Assembly (NCBI GenBank): GCA_026706445.1
Contig: JAPOYT010000136.1
Location: 1-40,522 of the forward strand
Direction of reading: 5' to 3'
DNA from: Chloroflexota bacterium
GTDB lineage: Bacteria; Chloroflexota; Anaerolineae; Aggregatilineales; Phototrophicaceae
DNA length: 40,522 nt
The notes beneath the pieces are model-generated. The model was not told the DNA's origin. It saw only the letters and a list, made by a program, of their open reading frames with translations, and did no database searches. Positions 30,460 through 39,154 of the stretch are shown piece after piece (position 1 is the stretch's first letter; the number at the start of each line of letters is the position of its first letter). The translations under genes and the position numbers were made by a program.

Positions 30460-31894
30460 CTCGCGCGCGCTACACAATCTGTCCATCCCCGAAGCGGCTT
30501 CCGCCCTGCGGCGCGGCGAAACGACATCGGCCGCGCTTACTCAGGCGACGCTCGACCGGATCAAAGAAACGGAGCCGACGGTGCAGGCTTATGCCACGGT
30601 GACCGCCGACCGGGCGTTGGCGGCCGCTGAGCGAGCCGATCGAGAAATCGCAGCCGGGCGCGATCGCGGCCCCATGCACGGCATCCCGGTCGCGGTCAAA
30701 GACAACTGTTATACCAAAGGTATCCTGACCGAAGTGGGGTCCCAAGTGTTGGAAGGCTTCGCGCCGGACTTTGATTCGACTGTCGTGCAAAACTTGTACG
30801 AGGCCGGCGCCGTCCTGATCGGCAAGACGCGCTGCCATGAATGGTCCTGCGGCGGCAGCGAGCCGCCTACGCGCAGCCCTTGGGATCCCGCGCGCTTCCC
30901 CGGCGGCAGCAGCATTGGCTCCGGCGTGGCGCTTGCGGCGCGCTCGATCTACGGAGCGATCGGTACCGATACCGGCGGATCCGTTCGCATCCCGTCGTCG
31001 CTCAACAATCTCGTCGGCATGAAAGCGACCTACGGCCGGGTCAGCGCTTATGGCGTGCTGCCGCTGGCTTGGTCGCTCGATCATGTTGGTCCTATGACGC
31101 GGACGGTGCGCGGCAATGCGCAGATGCTGGGCGCGATCGCCGGATATGATCCCAAAGATGCCAATTCCGCTCGCGTAGATGCGCCGGATTATACGGCCCG
31201 CATTGAAGACGGAGCGCGCGGCGCGCGTATCGGAATCGATCGTGACTACTTTTTGTATCCGGGCGTTGTCGATAGCGTGCGCGCCATGACCGAAAACGTC
31301 ATCGGCGAGCTGGCGGAAATGGGGGCCGAAATCATTGAAGTCCGCATCCCCGAACTTGCGCTGACGAGCGAAACGCTGAAGACCATCCGCATGGTGGAAT
31401 CGGCCAGCTACCATCGGCATCAGATACGCGAAAAGGGTCATCTGTATAGCCCCGGTACACGCGCCACGCTGGAGATTGGTCAAGCGGTGCTGGCGACCGA
31501 TTATGTCGCCGCGCTGCGCGCCCGCGAGCGCTTTCGTTCGGCCATGAAGGCATTATTCAAGCGCGAGAATCTGGCGGCGCTGATTTCGCCGACGATTCCG
31601 GTGTCGGCGCCGCTTCTGGACGATGTGTGGAAGCCGCGACAGGACATGGAAAACGGCGAGACGCCAACCGACGGATTCGTGCGTCACGTCTACCCGGCCA
31701 ACCTGAGCGGTCAGCCGGCGATCAGCGCGCCTGGCGGCTTCACGCCTGAGGGCTTGCCGATTGGATACCAACTGATGGGACGGCCCTTTGACGAGGCGAC
31801 GCTTTATCGCATCGCCTACGCTTACGAGCAGGCGCAGAACTGGCACGAGCGTCAGCCGCCGAATGGTTGCGACCGAACTGGTCCCAAGCAGTGA
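30452..31894 (+). CDS. Amidase-signature-family hydrolase (AtzE/GatA-like)
   Basis: The 480-residue member of the amidase signature family has the catalytic triad Lys83 (VAVKDN), cis-Ser153 (GGSSIGSG) and nucleophile Ser177 (GTDTGGSVRIPS), and a typical continuation LVGMKATYGRVSAYGVLPLAWSLDHVGPMTRTV. The glycine-rich loop reads GGSSIGS instead of GGSSGGS. The family hydrolyses amides of many kinds, from Glu-tRNA transamidation to biuret and hydantoin catabolism. A GatC-like partner immediately upstream and location in a nitrogen-compound island favour an AtzE-like catabolic amidase over a tRNA amidotransferase (no GatB here). The kinase-like gene downstream overlaps its stop by four bases. 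Confidence 0.92.
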   Translation: MIDSRALHNLSIPEAASALRRGETTSAALTQATLDRIKETEPTVQAYATVTADRALAAAERADREIAAGRDRGPMHGIPVAVKDNCYTKGILTEVGSQVLEGFAPDFDSTVVQNLYEAGAVLIGKTRCHEWSCGGSEPPTRSPWDPARFPGGSSIGSGVALAARSIYGAIGTDTGGSVRIPSSLNNLVGMKATYGRVSAYGVLPLAWSLDHVGPMTRTVRGNAQMLGAIAGYDPKDANSARVDAPDYTARIEDGARGARIGIDRDYFLYPGVVDSVRAMTENVIGELAEMGAEIIEVRIPELALTSETLKTIRMVESASYHRHQIREKGHLYSPGTRATLEIGQAVLATDYVAALRARERFRSAMKALFKRENLAALISPTIPVSAPLLDDVWKPRQDMENGETPTDGFVRHVYPANLSGQPAISAPGGFTPEGLPIGYQLMGRPFDEATLYRIAYAYEQAQNWHERQPPNGCDRTGPKQ

Positions 31895-32784
31895 CGAGTT
31901 TCCCTTTCGGCGCGGGCGATCTCCAGCGGGTCGTCGGCGAAATCGACCGGCGCTTGACCCTGCAGGGCATTGAACAGATCGGCGGACGCGCCTACGCATT
32001 GCGAGTCAGCGCAGGCGGACAGGCGGAAGAGCGCCTCGTCTTGCTTACGCACAGCGACGCTGATCGTGAACGAAATCCGCAGATCGCGCGCGACGAGTTC
32101 CGCCTGTTGACGACCTTGCAAGCAGCGGGATTACCGGCGCCCGCTGCCCTCTCTCTTTGCGAAACGCATGAGCCGCCCTTCCTCATCACTTCTTTTGTTC
32201 AGGGCAAATGCCGGCTCAACGCGCACGACTGGCCGGCCTTTTGTCGGAAGCTCGCCGCCGAATTATGCGCGATTCACGCCATAGACTTGCTTGAGCACGA
32301 GCTTTCGTTTTTGCCGCAAGCGCGCGACTTAATCGCTTGTGGCGAGCCGCCGCTGAGCGCAACACAGGAGCGTATTCACGCGGCAATGAAAAGCGCGCTG
32401 CCAAAGGTCGACCTTAACCCGCCGGCGTTGCTGCATGGCGACTTTTGGCTGGGCAACCTGCTTTGGCAGGGAGACCAGTTGGAAGCCATCATCGATTGGG
32501 AAGACGCGATGATCGGCGACCCCTTGGCCGACCTGGGCAAGAGTCGCCTGGAAATGCTTTGGGCGCTCGGCGACGAAGCGATGTCGCTGTATACGGAATA
32601 TTATTTGGCATTGAACCCGGCGCTGGATGCGTCGGCGCTGCCACTTTGGGATCTTTGGGGCGCCAGCCGCCTGCAGCACTACCCGAGTTTCGCATCCGAC
32701 CCAGGCGAGATCCCGCAGATGCGAGCGCAATACGAAGCCTTCGTCGACGATGCCATCCGCCAGCTAAACGCAGTCCATGAATGA
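31891..32784 (+). CDS. APH/aminoglycoside phosphotransferase-family kinase
   Basis: The 297-residue kinase-fold protein carries the Brenner motif LLHGDFWLGNLLW (catalytic Asp) and the metal-binding IIDWEDAMIGDPLADL. The family phosphorylates small molecules such as aminoglycosides, choline, homoserine, fructosamines or sugars. I start it at the GTG overlapping the amidase stop (GTGA); a TTG 24 bases upstream is the alternative. It is the last gene of the rightward operon, so the substrate is more likely a pathway intermediate or amine than an antibiotic. Its 3' end overlaps the end of the convergent menH gene by 21 bases. Confidence 0.85.
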   Translation: MTSFPFGAGDLQRVVGEIDRRLTLQGIEQIGGRAYALRVSAGGQAEERLVLLTHSDADRERNPQIARDEFRLLTTLQAAGLPAPAALSLCETHEPPFLITSFVQGKCRLNAHDWPAFCRKLAAELCAIHAIDLLEHELSFLPQARDLIACGEPPLSATQERIHAAMKSALPKVDLNPPALLHGDFWLGNLLWQGDQLEAIIDWEDAMIGDPLADLGKSRLEMLWALGDEAMSLYTEYYLALNPALDASALPLWDLWGASRLQHYPSFASDPGEIPQMRAQYEAFVDDAIRQLNAVHE

Positions 32785-33570
32785 CCGCAAGGCACGGCAG
32801 AAAGCGGCCGGCTGCTCCAGATGGGTGTTGTGCCCGGCGGCGGGGATGATCGTCACGCGGGCCTTTGGCATGGCGGCGCGCATGGCTTGGTTGATCTGCC
32901 GGAACTTGGCATCGCGCTCGCCGACGATCAGGCAGGTCGGCAATGCCAAGCTGGGAAGCGCTCCCCACAGATTCGGCTGCGCGCCCGCGCCCATCGCGCG
33001 CAGGCAGTTCGCCAAGCCCAAGGGATTGTTTGCCAATCTTTGGCTTCGCTGCCGTCCGATTTGTTCGTCGGATTGCGATGCCCAAAGAGGCCGCCTTTCC
33101 CAGTAATCGACGAACCAGGCGATTCCGCGCGCTTCGATTTTCTCGGCCAGGATATTGTCATCTTGGCGACGCCGCGCCTGCGCCCGCTCATCAGCCAAGC
33201 CGGGCGACGCGCTTTCAAGGATGAGCGAAGAGATCCGCGTCGGATAGCGCAACGCCAGGAAGAGCGCCAGCCGCCCGCCCATCGAATAGCCGAGCAGGTG
33301 CGGTTTCGCCACGCCAAGCGTATCGAGCAAATCGACGATGTCGGCAGCGACAGATTCCATGCGATAGCGCGCGGTATCCCTCGGCGCGTCGCTAGCGCCA
33401 TGGCCGAGCAGGTCTATAAGGACTAGCTGAAAATCGTCCGCGAGTTCTTCGGCGATAGAATCCCAAGTCGAAGCGGCGCCGCTGAACCCGTGCAGGAGCG
33501 CCAGCGGTTCGCCCTTGCCGCGCGCCTCAACGTTGTAGCGCTGTCCGCTAGGCGTCGCGCTGATGAGCAT
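32764..33570 (-). CDS. menH: MenH, SHCHC synthase (alpha/beta hydrolase)
   Basis: The 268-residue alpha/beta hydrolase has LLHGFSGAASTW (oxyanion region), nucleophile Ser96 in GYSMGGRL, Asp220 in GERDAKF and His247 in AAGHNTH. The GFSGAASTW and GYSMGGRLAL boxes and the length fit 2-succinyl-6-hydroxy-2,4-cyclohexadiene-1-carboxylate synthase, which eliminates pyruvate from SEPHCHC. The ATG lies inside the end of menE (23-base overlap), behind GGAAAG. Position in the men operon makes the assignment firm; in isolation a generic esterase would be possible. It is the last gene of the operon and converges on the kinase gene. Confidence 0.9.
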   Translation of the reverse strand: MLISATPSGQRYNVEARGKGEPLALLHGFSGAASTWDSIAEELADDFQLVLIDLLGHGASDAPRDTARYRMESVAADIVDLLDTLGVAKPHLLGYSMGGRLALFLALRYPTRISSLILESASPGLADERAQARRRQDDNILAEKIEARGIAWFVDYWERRPLWASQSDEQIGRQRSQRLANNPLGLANCLRAMGAGAQPNLWGALPSLALPTCLIVGERDAKFRQINQAMRAAMPKARVTIIPAAGHNTHLEQPAAFCRALRSFMDCV

Positions 33571-35026
33571 CGGGGAAAACTTTCCGCGCTTCTCGCCGCT
33601 GCACCTTGCCCGAGGCAGTGCGCGGCAGCGCCGGCAAGAATGCGATACGGCGCGGGATTTTGTAACCGGCCAGGCGCCTGCGCGAGAAAGCGACGATGTC
33701 ATCGGCAGAGGCCGAATGCCCTGCTCGCAGCTCGACGACCGCGGCGACAGCTTGCCCCCAGTTGGCGTCGGCCAAGCCCAGCACCACCGCTTCGGCCACG
33801 GCCGGATGCTTGCGCAAGGCAGCCTCCACTTCGGCTGGATAGATATTTTCGCCACCGCTGACGATGAGGTCTTCGCGCCGCTGCAGGATGAAGAGGTCGC
33901 CGTCTTCATCCAGATAGCCGATATCGCCGGTATGGAGCCAGCCATCTTGAAGCGCTTCTGCGGTGGCCGCGGGATCCTTGTAGTAGCCGCGCATGACGGC
34001 GCCGCTTGATACGAGCGCCTCACCCGGGACCTTGGGCGCGGCGTCGACGCCTCCTTCGTCGACGATGCGGACTTGTGTGCCCTCGAGCGGCTTGCCGACC
34101 GTGCCCGGTTTTCGGAAGACCAGATCGGGCATGGCGGTCGCTGCTTGAGACGCCGTTTCCGTTAGCCCATAGCTGGTCGCGATCGGGAGTTTTTCGGCGA
34201 TGCAGCGCTCCAGCAGTTCCGGCGAGGGCGCTTCGCCGCCCAGCAGAATGAGGCGCAGACTAGGGTTCCAGGGGCGCGTCTTGGCATCCAGCAGGCGCTG
34301 CAGCATGGTCGGCACGAGCGACACCAGGGTGATCGGATGATCGGATAACTGCCGATTCACCGCTTCGGCATCGAAGGGCGCCGCCGGCATCAAATCAACA
34401 GCAGTGCCGTAGATCAGCGAGCGCAGGATGATGCTCAAGCCGCCCAAATGGTAAAGCGGCAAGACGCATAACCAGCGGTCGCTCGCCAATCGGCCCAACT
34501 TCCCGCGCGAAGCGAGCGCGCTGCTGTAAATGTTGCCAAAGGTTAATATCGTCGCTTTCGGGCGACCGCTGGTGCCTGAGGTATGAACGATGGCGAAATC
34601 GTCAGCGAAGACCATCGAGCCGTAGTCGTCAAATTCTGAGGACGACTCATTGAAGTTGCGCTCTCGCAACTCGAGCCGGTCAAAGCCTAGCGCATCGGCC
34701 TGCGCGGAGGTGGTCGCGTCACAGATTAGCAGCCGGCAATCGGTATTTTTAAGCTGCCAGCGGAGCTCGGAGGCGGTCAGGCGCGAATTCAGCAGCACCG
34801 CAACGAGGCGCATGCGCATCAATGCCAGGAGTGTGGCCACGAAGGGCATACCATTTGACATTAGGATGCCGACCTTGTCGCCGGGGTGCAGCGATGTAGA
34901 GCGCCGAATCATGCCGCAGCCGGCTGAGGCCAGCCGATTCATGCGGCCGAAACTAATCTCTAGTCCGTCACAGGTGATGAAGAGGTGATTGGGTTCGGGA
35001 TTCAGGCGATGCTTCAATTTCCGCAT
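33548..35026 (-). CDS. menE: MenE, o-succinylbenzoate-CoA ligase
   Basis: The 492-residue acyl-CoA ligase of the adenylating superfamily has the AMP-binding P-loop HTSGTSGRPKATILT (about 147-161), SYGLTETASQ (about 287-296), the hinge region GWLHTGDIGYLDEDGDLFILQRREDLIVSGGENIYPAEVE (about 369-408) and the catalytic Lys near the C-terminus in PRTASGKVQRRE. It activates o-succinylbenzoate to its CoA thioester, the substrate of MenB. The family motif alone would allow other acids; the operon fixes the role. The gene lies 30 bases after menB and overlaps menH. Confidence 0.92.
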   Translation of the reverse strand: MRKLKHRLNPEPNHLFITCDGLEISFGRMNRLASAGCGMIRRSTSLHPGDKVGILMSNGMPFVATLLALMRMRLVAVLLNSRLTASELRWQLKNTDCRLLICDATTSAQADALGFDRLELRERNFNESSSEFDDYGSMVFADDFAIVHTSGTSGRPKATILTFGNIYSSALASRGKLGRLASDRWLCVLPLYHLGGLSIILRSLIYGTAVDLMPAAPFDAEAVNRQLSDHPITLVSLVPTMLQRLLDAKTRPWNPSLRLILLGGEAPSPELLERCIAEKLPIATSYGLTETASQAATAMPDLVFRKPGTVGKPLEGTQVRIVDEGGVDAAPKVPGEALVSSGAVMRGYYKDPAATAEALQDGWLHTGDIGYLDEDGDLFILQRREDLIVSGGENIYPAEVEAALRKHPAVAEAVVLGLADANWGQAVAAVVELRAGHSASADDIVAFSRRRLAGYKIPRRIAFLPALPRTASGKVQRREARKVFPDAHQRDA

Positions 35027-35056
35027 GGCAGATTATCCCTTGCGCTGCCGACGCGC

Positions 35057-35944
35057 TTAAGCTCGGCGCGGGAACTTGCTGAAGTCGGGTTTGCGCCCTT
35101 CGAGGAAGGCGTTTTTGCCTTCGCTGCCCTCTTCTGTCATATAAAAGAGCATGGTCGCGTCGCCCGCCAATACTTGCACGCCGGTTTGCCCGTCGAGTTC
35201 GGCGTTCAAGCCCGCCTTGATGAAGCGCAGCGCGATTGGGCTTTTGCTGAGGATCTCGCGCGACCACTGCAGCGCTTCCTTCTCCAGTTCCGCCAGCGGC
35301 ACGACGGTGTTGACCATGCCCATCCGCTCGGCTTCGGCGGCGCTGTATTGGCGGCAGAGGAACCAGATCTCACGGGCTTTTTTCTGCCCGATATGCGCCG
35401 CCAGAAATGACGAACCGAAGCCAGCGTCAAAGCTGCCGACGATGGGTCCAGTCTGCCCGTAAATGGCGTTATCACTGGAGATGGTCAGGTCACAGCAGAC
35501 ATGCAAGACATGACCGCCACCGATGGCGAAGCCGGGCACGACCGCGATGACCGGCTTTGGGATGTTGCGGATATAGCGCTGCAATTGCAGCACATTGAGA
35601 CGCGGGACGCCATCGTCGCCGACGTAGCCGGAATGTCCGCGAACGCGCTGGTCGCCGCCGGCGCAGAAGGACCAGACGCCGTCTTTGCTGCTGGGACCGT
35701 TGGCGGTGATCCACAAGACGCCGACGTCGCCATCGCGCCAGGCATGCAGGACCGCTTCGGTCATTTCGTCTATGGTCTTGGGACGAAAGGCGTTGCGGAT
35801 ATCGGGCCGGTCAAAGGCGATCCGGGCGATGCCGTCGGCTTTATGGTAGCTGATGTCGTCGTAGGCTTTCACCTCTTGCCAGTCGGCCAGTCGCATTAAG
35901 TCCTGCGTGGTAATCTGCGCCTGCTCTTCTTTGCTCGTCACCAT
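35057..35944 (-). CDS. menB: MenB, 1,4-dihydroxy-2-naphthoyl-CoA synthase
   Basis: The 295-residue crotonase-fold enzyme has an oxyanion hole [33 protein letters not shown], and the MenB-specific [32 protein letters not shown], ending [13 protein letters not shown]. These are close to hallmark sequences for MenB and separate it from ordinary enoyl-CoA hydratases. It closes the second aromatic ring of naphthoquinone from o-succinylbenzoyl-CoA. Start ATG at 35944 follows GGAG. An N-terminal extension of about 25 residues precedes the conserved part. Confidence 0.96.
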   Translation of the reverse strand: MVTSKEEQAQITTQDLMRLADWQEVKAYDDISYHKADGIARIAFDRPDIRNAFRPKTIDEMTEAVLHAWRDGDVGVLWITANGPSSKDGVWSFCAGGDQRVRGHSGYVGDDGVPRLNVLQLQRYIRNIPKPVIAVVPGFAIGGGHVLHVCCDLTISSDNAIYGQTGPIVGSFDAGFGSSFLAAHIGQKKAREIWFLCRQYSAAEAERMGMVNTVVPLAELEKEALQWSREILSKSPIALRFIKAGLNAELDGQTGVQVLAGDATMLFYMTEEGSEGKNAFLEGRKPDFSKFPRRA

Positions 35945-35979
35945 TTGTGTTCTCCTTCAATTTTGCGCTGTATTTGGGA

Positions 35980-37719
35980 TCAAAATGCTGCATTCAGTCT
36001 CTCGCGCGCCGCCGCCATTATCTCGTTCCGGCGCCGCAGGTCGTCCACGGCATCAGTGCGCACTTCGATAAGCCTTGATACGGATCCGCCAACCGAATCG
36101 CGGAAGGCCGCGCGAAAGGCCGCGCGGTCGTCAGCGAGAATGTATTCCAAATCATAGAGCGCGGCCGCATGCCTGAAATCCAGGCCGTGGGCGGTGATGA
36201 AAAAATCGCTGAAATGCGGCTCGAAGCGGCGCGCCGGCAAGCGATGGAAGATGCCGCCGCCGCCGTTGTTGAGCAGCACGATCGTTGCTGGCGTGCCGCA
36301 GCGCCCTATAGCAAGCAAGCCGTTGAGGTCGTGATAGAGCGTGACGTCGCCCAGCACCGCAACCAGTGGCTTGCCGCGCCGCGCCGCCCCAATGCCGAGA
36401 GCGGTCGAGACATTGCCGTCAATGCCGGACGCGCCCCGATTGGCGTAAACAAAGACGGGCTTCTCGCGTGGCATGCCAAACTGGTCGAGATGCCGGATTG
36501 GAAGGCTGTTGCCGACGAAGAGCGCGCTTTCCGCCGGCATCAGCTCCACTACGTCGTGCAATACGGCGCCGTCGAAGTATTCGCCGGTCATGATCTGGTC
36601 CGCTATGACCTGTCTGGCGATGCGCTCGGCGGCCTGCCACTGCTGGGGCCATTGTTCCCGCGGCGCGGCGCTGTTCCAGCCATCCCATTCGTCAACCGAG
36701 ACCTTGGCGGGGTTCACCGTCAAATGATGGCTTACGCTGTGGCTGTCGTCAGCCCACTCGCCCGCCCTGCTGCAATAAATGTGATAGCGCAGATGATTCC
36801 CATGCATGAAGTCTTGCATATTCTTTGCCAGCGGCGGCGAACCAAAGCGGATGAAGACCTCCGCTTGCGAAAGTCGGTCGGCATTGGCAGCGATAAGGCT
36901 CTCATACGCGCCGATGGTGCAGCCGCGTCTCATGTTGGAGGTGAATTCAGCAAAGATCGGATAACCGGTGATCGCCGATAGGCGCTCAGCCCAGGGCGTG
37001 ATCGCCGCGCGCTCGGCCTCGCTGCGGCAGCTTCCATGCCCGAAATAGATGATGCCCGGACGCGCCAGCAGCTCATCCGCCAAGAGCGCTGAAAGTCCGC
37101 TTTCACGTTTGCTGTGCGCCTCGACGAATTTAGTAGTCACAGGATTCTTGATAGCCACAAGCTCGTCAGCGCGCGCGCTCGGCTCGAATGGCTTGCGGAA
37201 AGGCAAATTGATGTGGACGACGCCTCGCTTTCTCTTGCAGGTGTTGAAGGCGCGCGCCGCCAGCGTCGACAGGTGGCGCAATGCGACGGCTGGCGGATCA
37301 GCCGCCGGGAGCGGAGCATCGACGAACCAGTCGACGTAATCGCCATAGAGCTTGATCTGGTCGATGGTCTGATTGGCGCCGCTATGCCGCAATTCATGAG
37401 GCCGGTCGGCGGTGAGCGCGATCAAGGGTACGCGCGACTGATGCGCCTCGACAATTGCGGGAAAGAAATTCGCCGCTGCCGAGCCCGAGGTGCAGACGAT
37501 GGCGGCCGGCTCGTCTGATCCGAGCGCCAGCCCCAGGGCGAAGAAGGCCGCGCTGCGTTCATCCAGATGCGAGTAGAGGTCGATCTCATCGCGATGCCGC
37601 GCCAGCGCCAGGACCAGCGCTGTATGCCGCGACCCTGGCGCGATGCAAACAGACCGCAAGCCGCAAGCGATCAAGGCATCGATGAATGTATTGGCGTAGA
37701 GCGTGTTGGGATTGGACAT
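35980..37719 (-). CDS. menD: MenD, SEPHCHC synthase (thiamine-diphosphate enzyme)
   Basis: The 579-residue enzyme has N-terminal NTLYANTFIDALIACGLRSVCIAPGSRHTALVLAL, with HLDERSAAFFALGLAL carrying the conserved Glu that activates thiamine diphosphate, CTSGSAAANFFPAIVEAHQSRVPLIALTADRP, and ANRGASGIDGNVSTALG in the C-terminal domain. It adds the 2-oxoglutarate-derived unit to isochorismate. The ATG at 37719 begins the conserved N-terminus. A GTG seven codons earlier is possible, and neither has a ribosome site, which is unlike the other men genes. The gap after menF is about 50 bases. Confidence 0.95.
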   Translation of the reverse strand: MSNPNTLYANTFIDALIACGLRSVCIAPGSRHTALVLALARHRDEIDLYSHLDERSAAFFALGLALGSDEPAAIVCTSGSAAANFFPAIVEAHQSRVPLIALTADRPHELRHSGANQTIDQIKLYGDYVDWFVDAPLPAADPPAVALRHLSTLAARAFNTCKRKRGVVHINLPFRKPFEPSARADELVAIKNPVTTKFVEAHSKRESGLSALLADELLARPGIIYFGHGSCRSEAERAAITPWAERLSAITGYPIFAEFTSNMRRGCTIGAYESLIAANADRLSQAEVFIRFGSPPLAKNMQDFMHGNHLRYHIYCSRAGEWADDSHSVSHHLTVNPAKVSVDEWDGWNSAAPREQWPQQWQAAERIARQVIADQIMTGEYFDGAVLHDVVELMPAESALFVGNSLPIRHLDQFGMPREKPVFVYANRGASGIDGNVSTALGIGAARRGKPLVAVLGDVTLYHDLNGLLAIGRCGTPATIVLLNNGGGGIFHRLPARRFEPHFSDFFITAHGLDFRHAAALYDLEYILADDRAAFRAAFRDSVGGSVSRLIEVRTDAVDDLRRRNEIMAAARERLNAAF

Positions 37720-37771
37720 CGTTATTTGCCACAAAGACACAGAATTTGTTGGATCGACTTTTGCGATTGAT

Positions 37772-39151
37772 TTATTGTTGTAGAACCCCGTGCGCTTCCA
37801 GCATTGGGCGGAATTTGAGCTCGGTTTCTTCCCATTCGCGTCGCGGTATGCTGTCCGCTACGATGCCGGCGCCGGCGTAGACCCAGGCGCGGGATTCTTG
37901 CGCGACCGCTGATCGAATGGCGACGGCGAATTGGCCATCGGAATTCGAATCGATCCAGCCGATCGGCGCGCCGTACCAGCCGCGCGGGATCGGCTCCAGC
38001 TTGCGGATTAAGCGCAGCGCGTCTGGGCGCGGGTCGCCGCCCAATGCGGGCGTCGGGTGCAGCGTCTCTATCAGCGGCAATATGCCGGCTGACTGCGCTA
38101 GCGTAGCGTGAATCGGCGTATTGATGTGCTGAATGTTGCTCAGCTTCAGCAAGCGCGCCGGTTGAACCTCCAGCGATTCGGTCAGCGGTGACAGGCCTTG
38201 ACACATCTTCTCCAAGACGATGTCATGTTCATGGCGTTCTTTGTCGTTGGCGAGCAAGGCGTCGCCGAGACGACGGTCGGTTTCGGCGGTATCGCCACGC
38301 GCGGCGCTGCCCGCCAGCGCCATGGTCTCCAACTGCCTGCCCTGAACTGAAGCGAGCAGTTCGGGCGAGGCGCCATAGAATGCGTAGCGCGGTCGGGGTT
38401 CAAAGAGGAATCGGTAGCAGTTGGCGTATTGCGCGGCCAAATGACGCAATATCGGCAGCAGCTTGACACGCTCGTGGAAGCGCAATTCCGCCGCCCGCGC
38501 CAGCACTACCTTGCGCAGCGCGCCTGCGCGAATGCCTCGGGTCGCTTCTTCAATCATCGCCTCCCAGACCGGGTAGCTCATCGGGTAATCAATGCTCTGT
38601 AGGGCGTTTATGTCGGCAGCGTCCTTGAGCGGCTCGCTCGCCTTCAGTTGCGCGATCTTCTGTTCCAGCGCGCTTCGCAAATCAGGAATCAAGGTCTCGG
38701 GCGATTCGTTATATGGAATCTGCGTATTGATCGTCAACCAGGCGGCGCTGCCAGCGCGCGCAAGCTGATAATGAGGCAGCGCGAAGAAAGCCGGTGTATA
38801 GATTGACCAGGTCTTATCCAACATGAAGTCGTGCCTGAAGGAGAACCCGCCAAATAAGCGCGGCGTGGTCAGCGGGTTGTTTTCCTCTTCAACAAAAGCG
38901 CCATCAAATAGCTCGCGCGCGTAAGCCATGATCTTGGCGAAACGTTCCGGTCCCCAGGCCATTAGCTCGATGGCGGCGCCGACGCCAGCAAAAGCCATCT
39001 GCTCGTCGCAGTTCTCCCAAAAGAATCGAGCCTGTCCCTCGGCCGCTTCGAGGAAACGGTCGAACGCTATGCCATCGCAGGAAAGGCTGCAGCTAAGCAA
39101 TCGGCCGTATCGCTGATTGATCGGCGCATCGTGGATTGACGTTGATTCCAT
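37772..39151 (-). CDS. menF: MenF, isochorismate synthase
   Basis: The 459-residue chorismate-binding enzyme has LRKVVLARAAELRF (the conserved Lys region), MALAGSAARGDT, HEHDIVLEKM and HPTPALGGDPRPDALRLI, and the strongly diagnostic RGWYGAPIGWIDSNSDGQFAVAIRSAV. Similar enzymes make anthranilate or salicylate, but the RGWYGAP/GWID form and the following menD gene identify isochorismate synthase of menaquinone synthesis. It begins three bases after the stop of the TetR gene, so the regulator and pathway share a message. The N-terminal half is divergent, as usual in the family. Confidence 0.94.
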   Translation of the reverse strand: MESTSIHDAPINQRYGRLLSCSLSCDGIAFDRFLEAAEGQARFFWENCDEQMAFAGVGAAIELMAWGPERFAKIMAYARELFDGAFVEEENNPLTTPRLFGGFSFRHDFMLDKTWSIYTPAFFALPHYQLARAGSAAWLTINTQIPYNESPETLIPDLRSALEQKIAQLKASEPLKDAADINALQSIDYPMSYPVWEAMIEEATRGIRAGALRKVVLARAAELRFHERVKLLPILRHLAAQYANCYRFLFEPRPRYAFYGASPELLASVQGRQLETMALAGSAARGDTAETDRRLGDALLANDKERHEHDIVLEKMCQGLSPLTESLEVQPARLLKLSNIQHINTPIHATLAQSAGILPLIETLHPTPALGGDPRPDALRLIRKLEPIPRGWYGAPIGWIDSNSDGQFAVAIRSAVAQESRAWVYAGAGIVADSIPRREWEETELKFRPMLEAHGVLQQ

Positions 39152-39154
39152 GCC

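Noticed and set aside
30470-31483. 337-codon open frame antisense to the amidase
   Set aside because: The sense frame carries a full amidase triad; the antisense product has no family features.
37725-37745. Sequence CCACAAAGACACAGAA-like before menD suspected as a dispersed repeat
   Set aside because: Only one copy is in the window, so a repeat cannot be shown; it may also encode an alternative GTG start region of menD.
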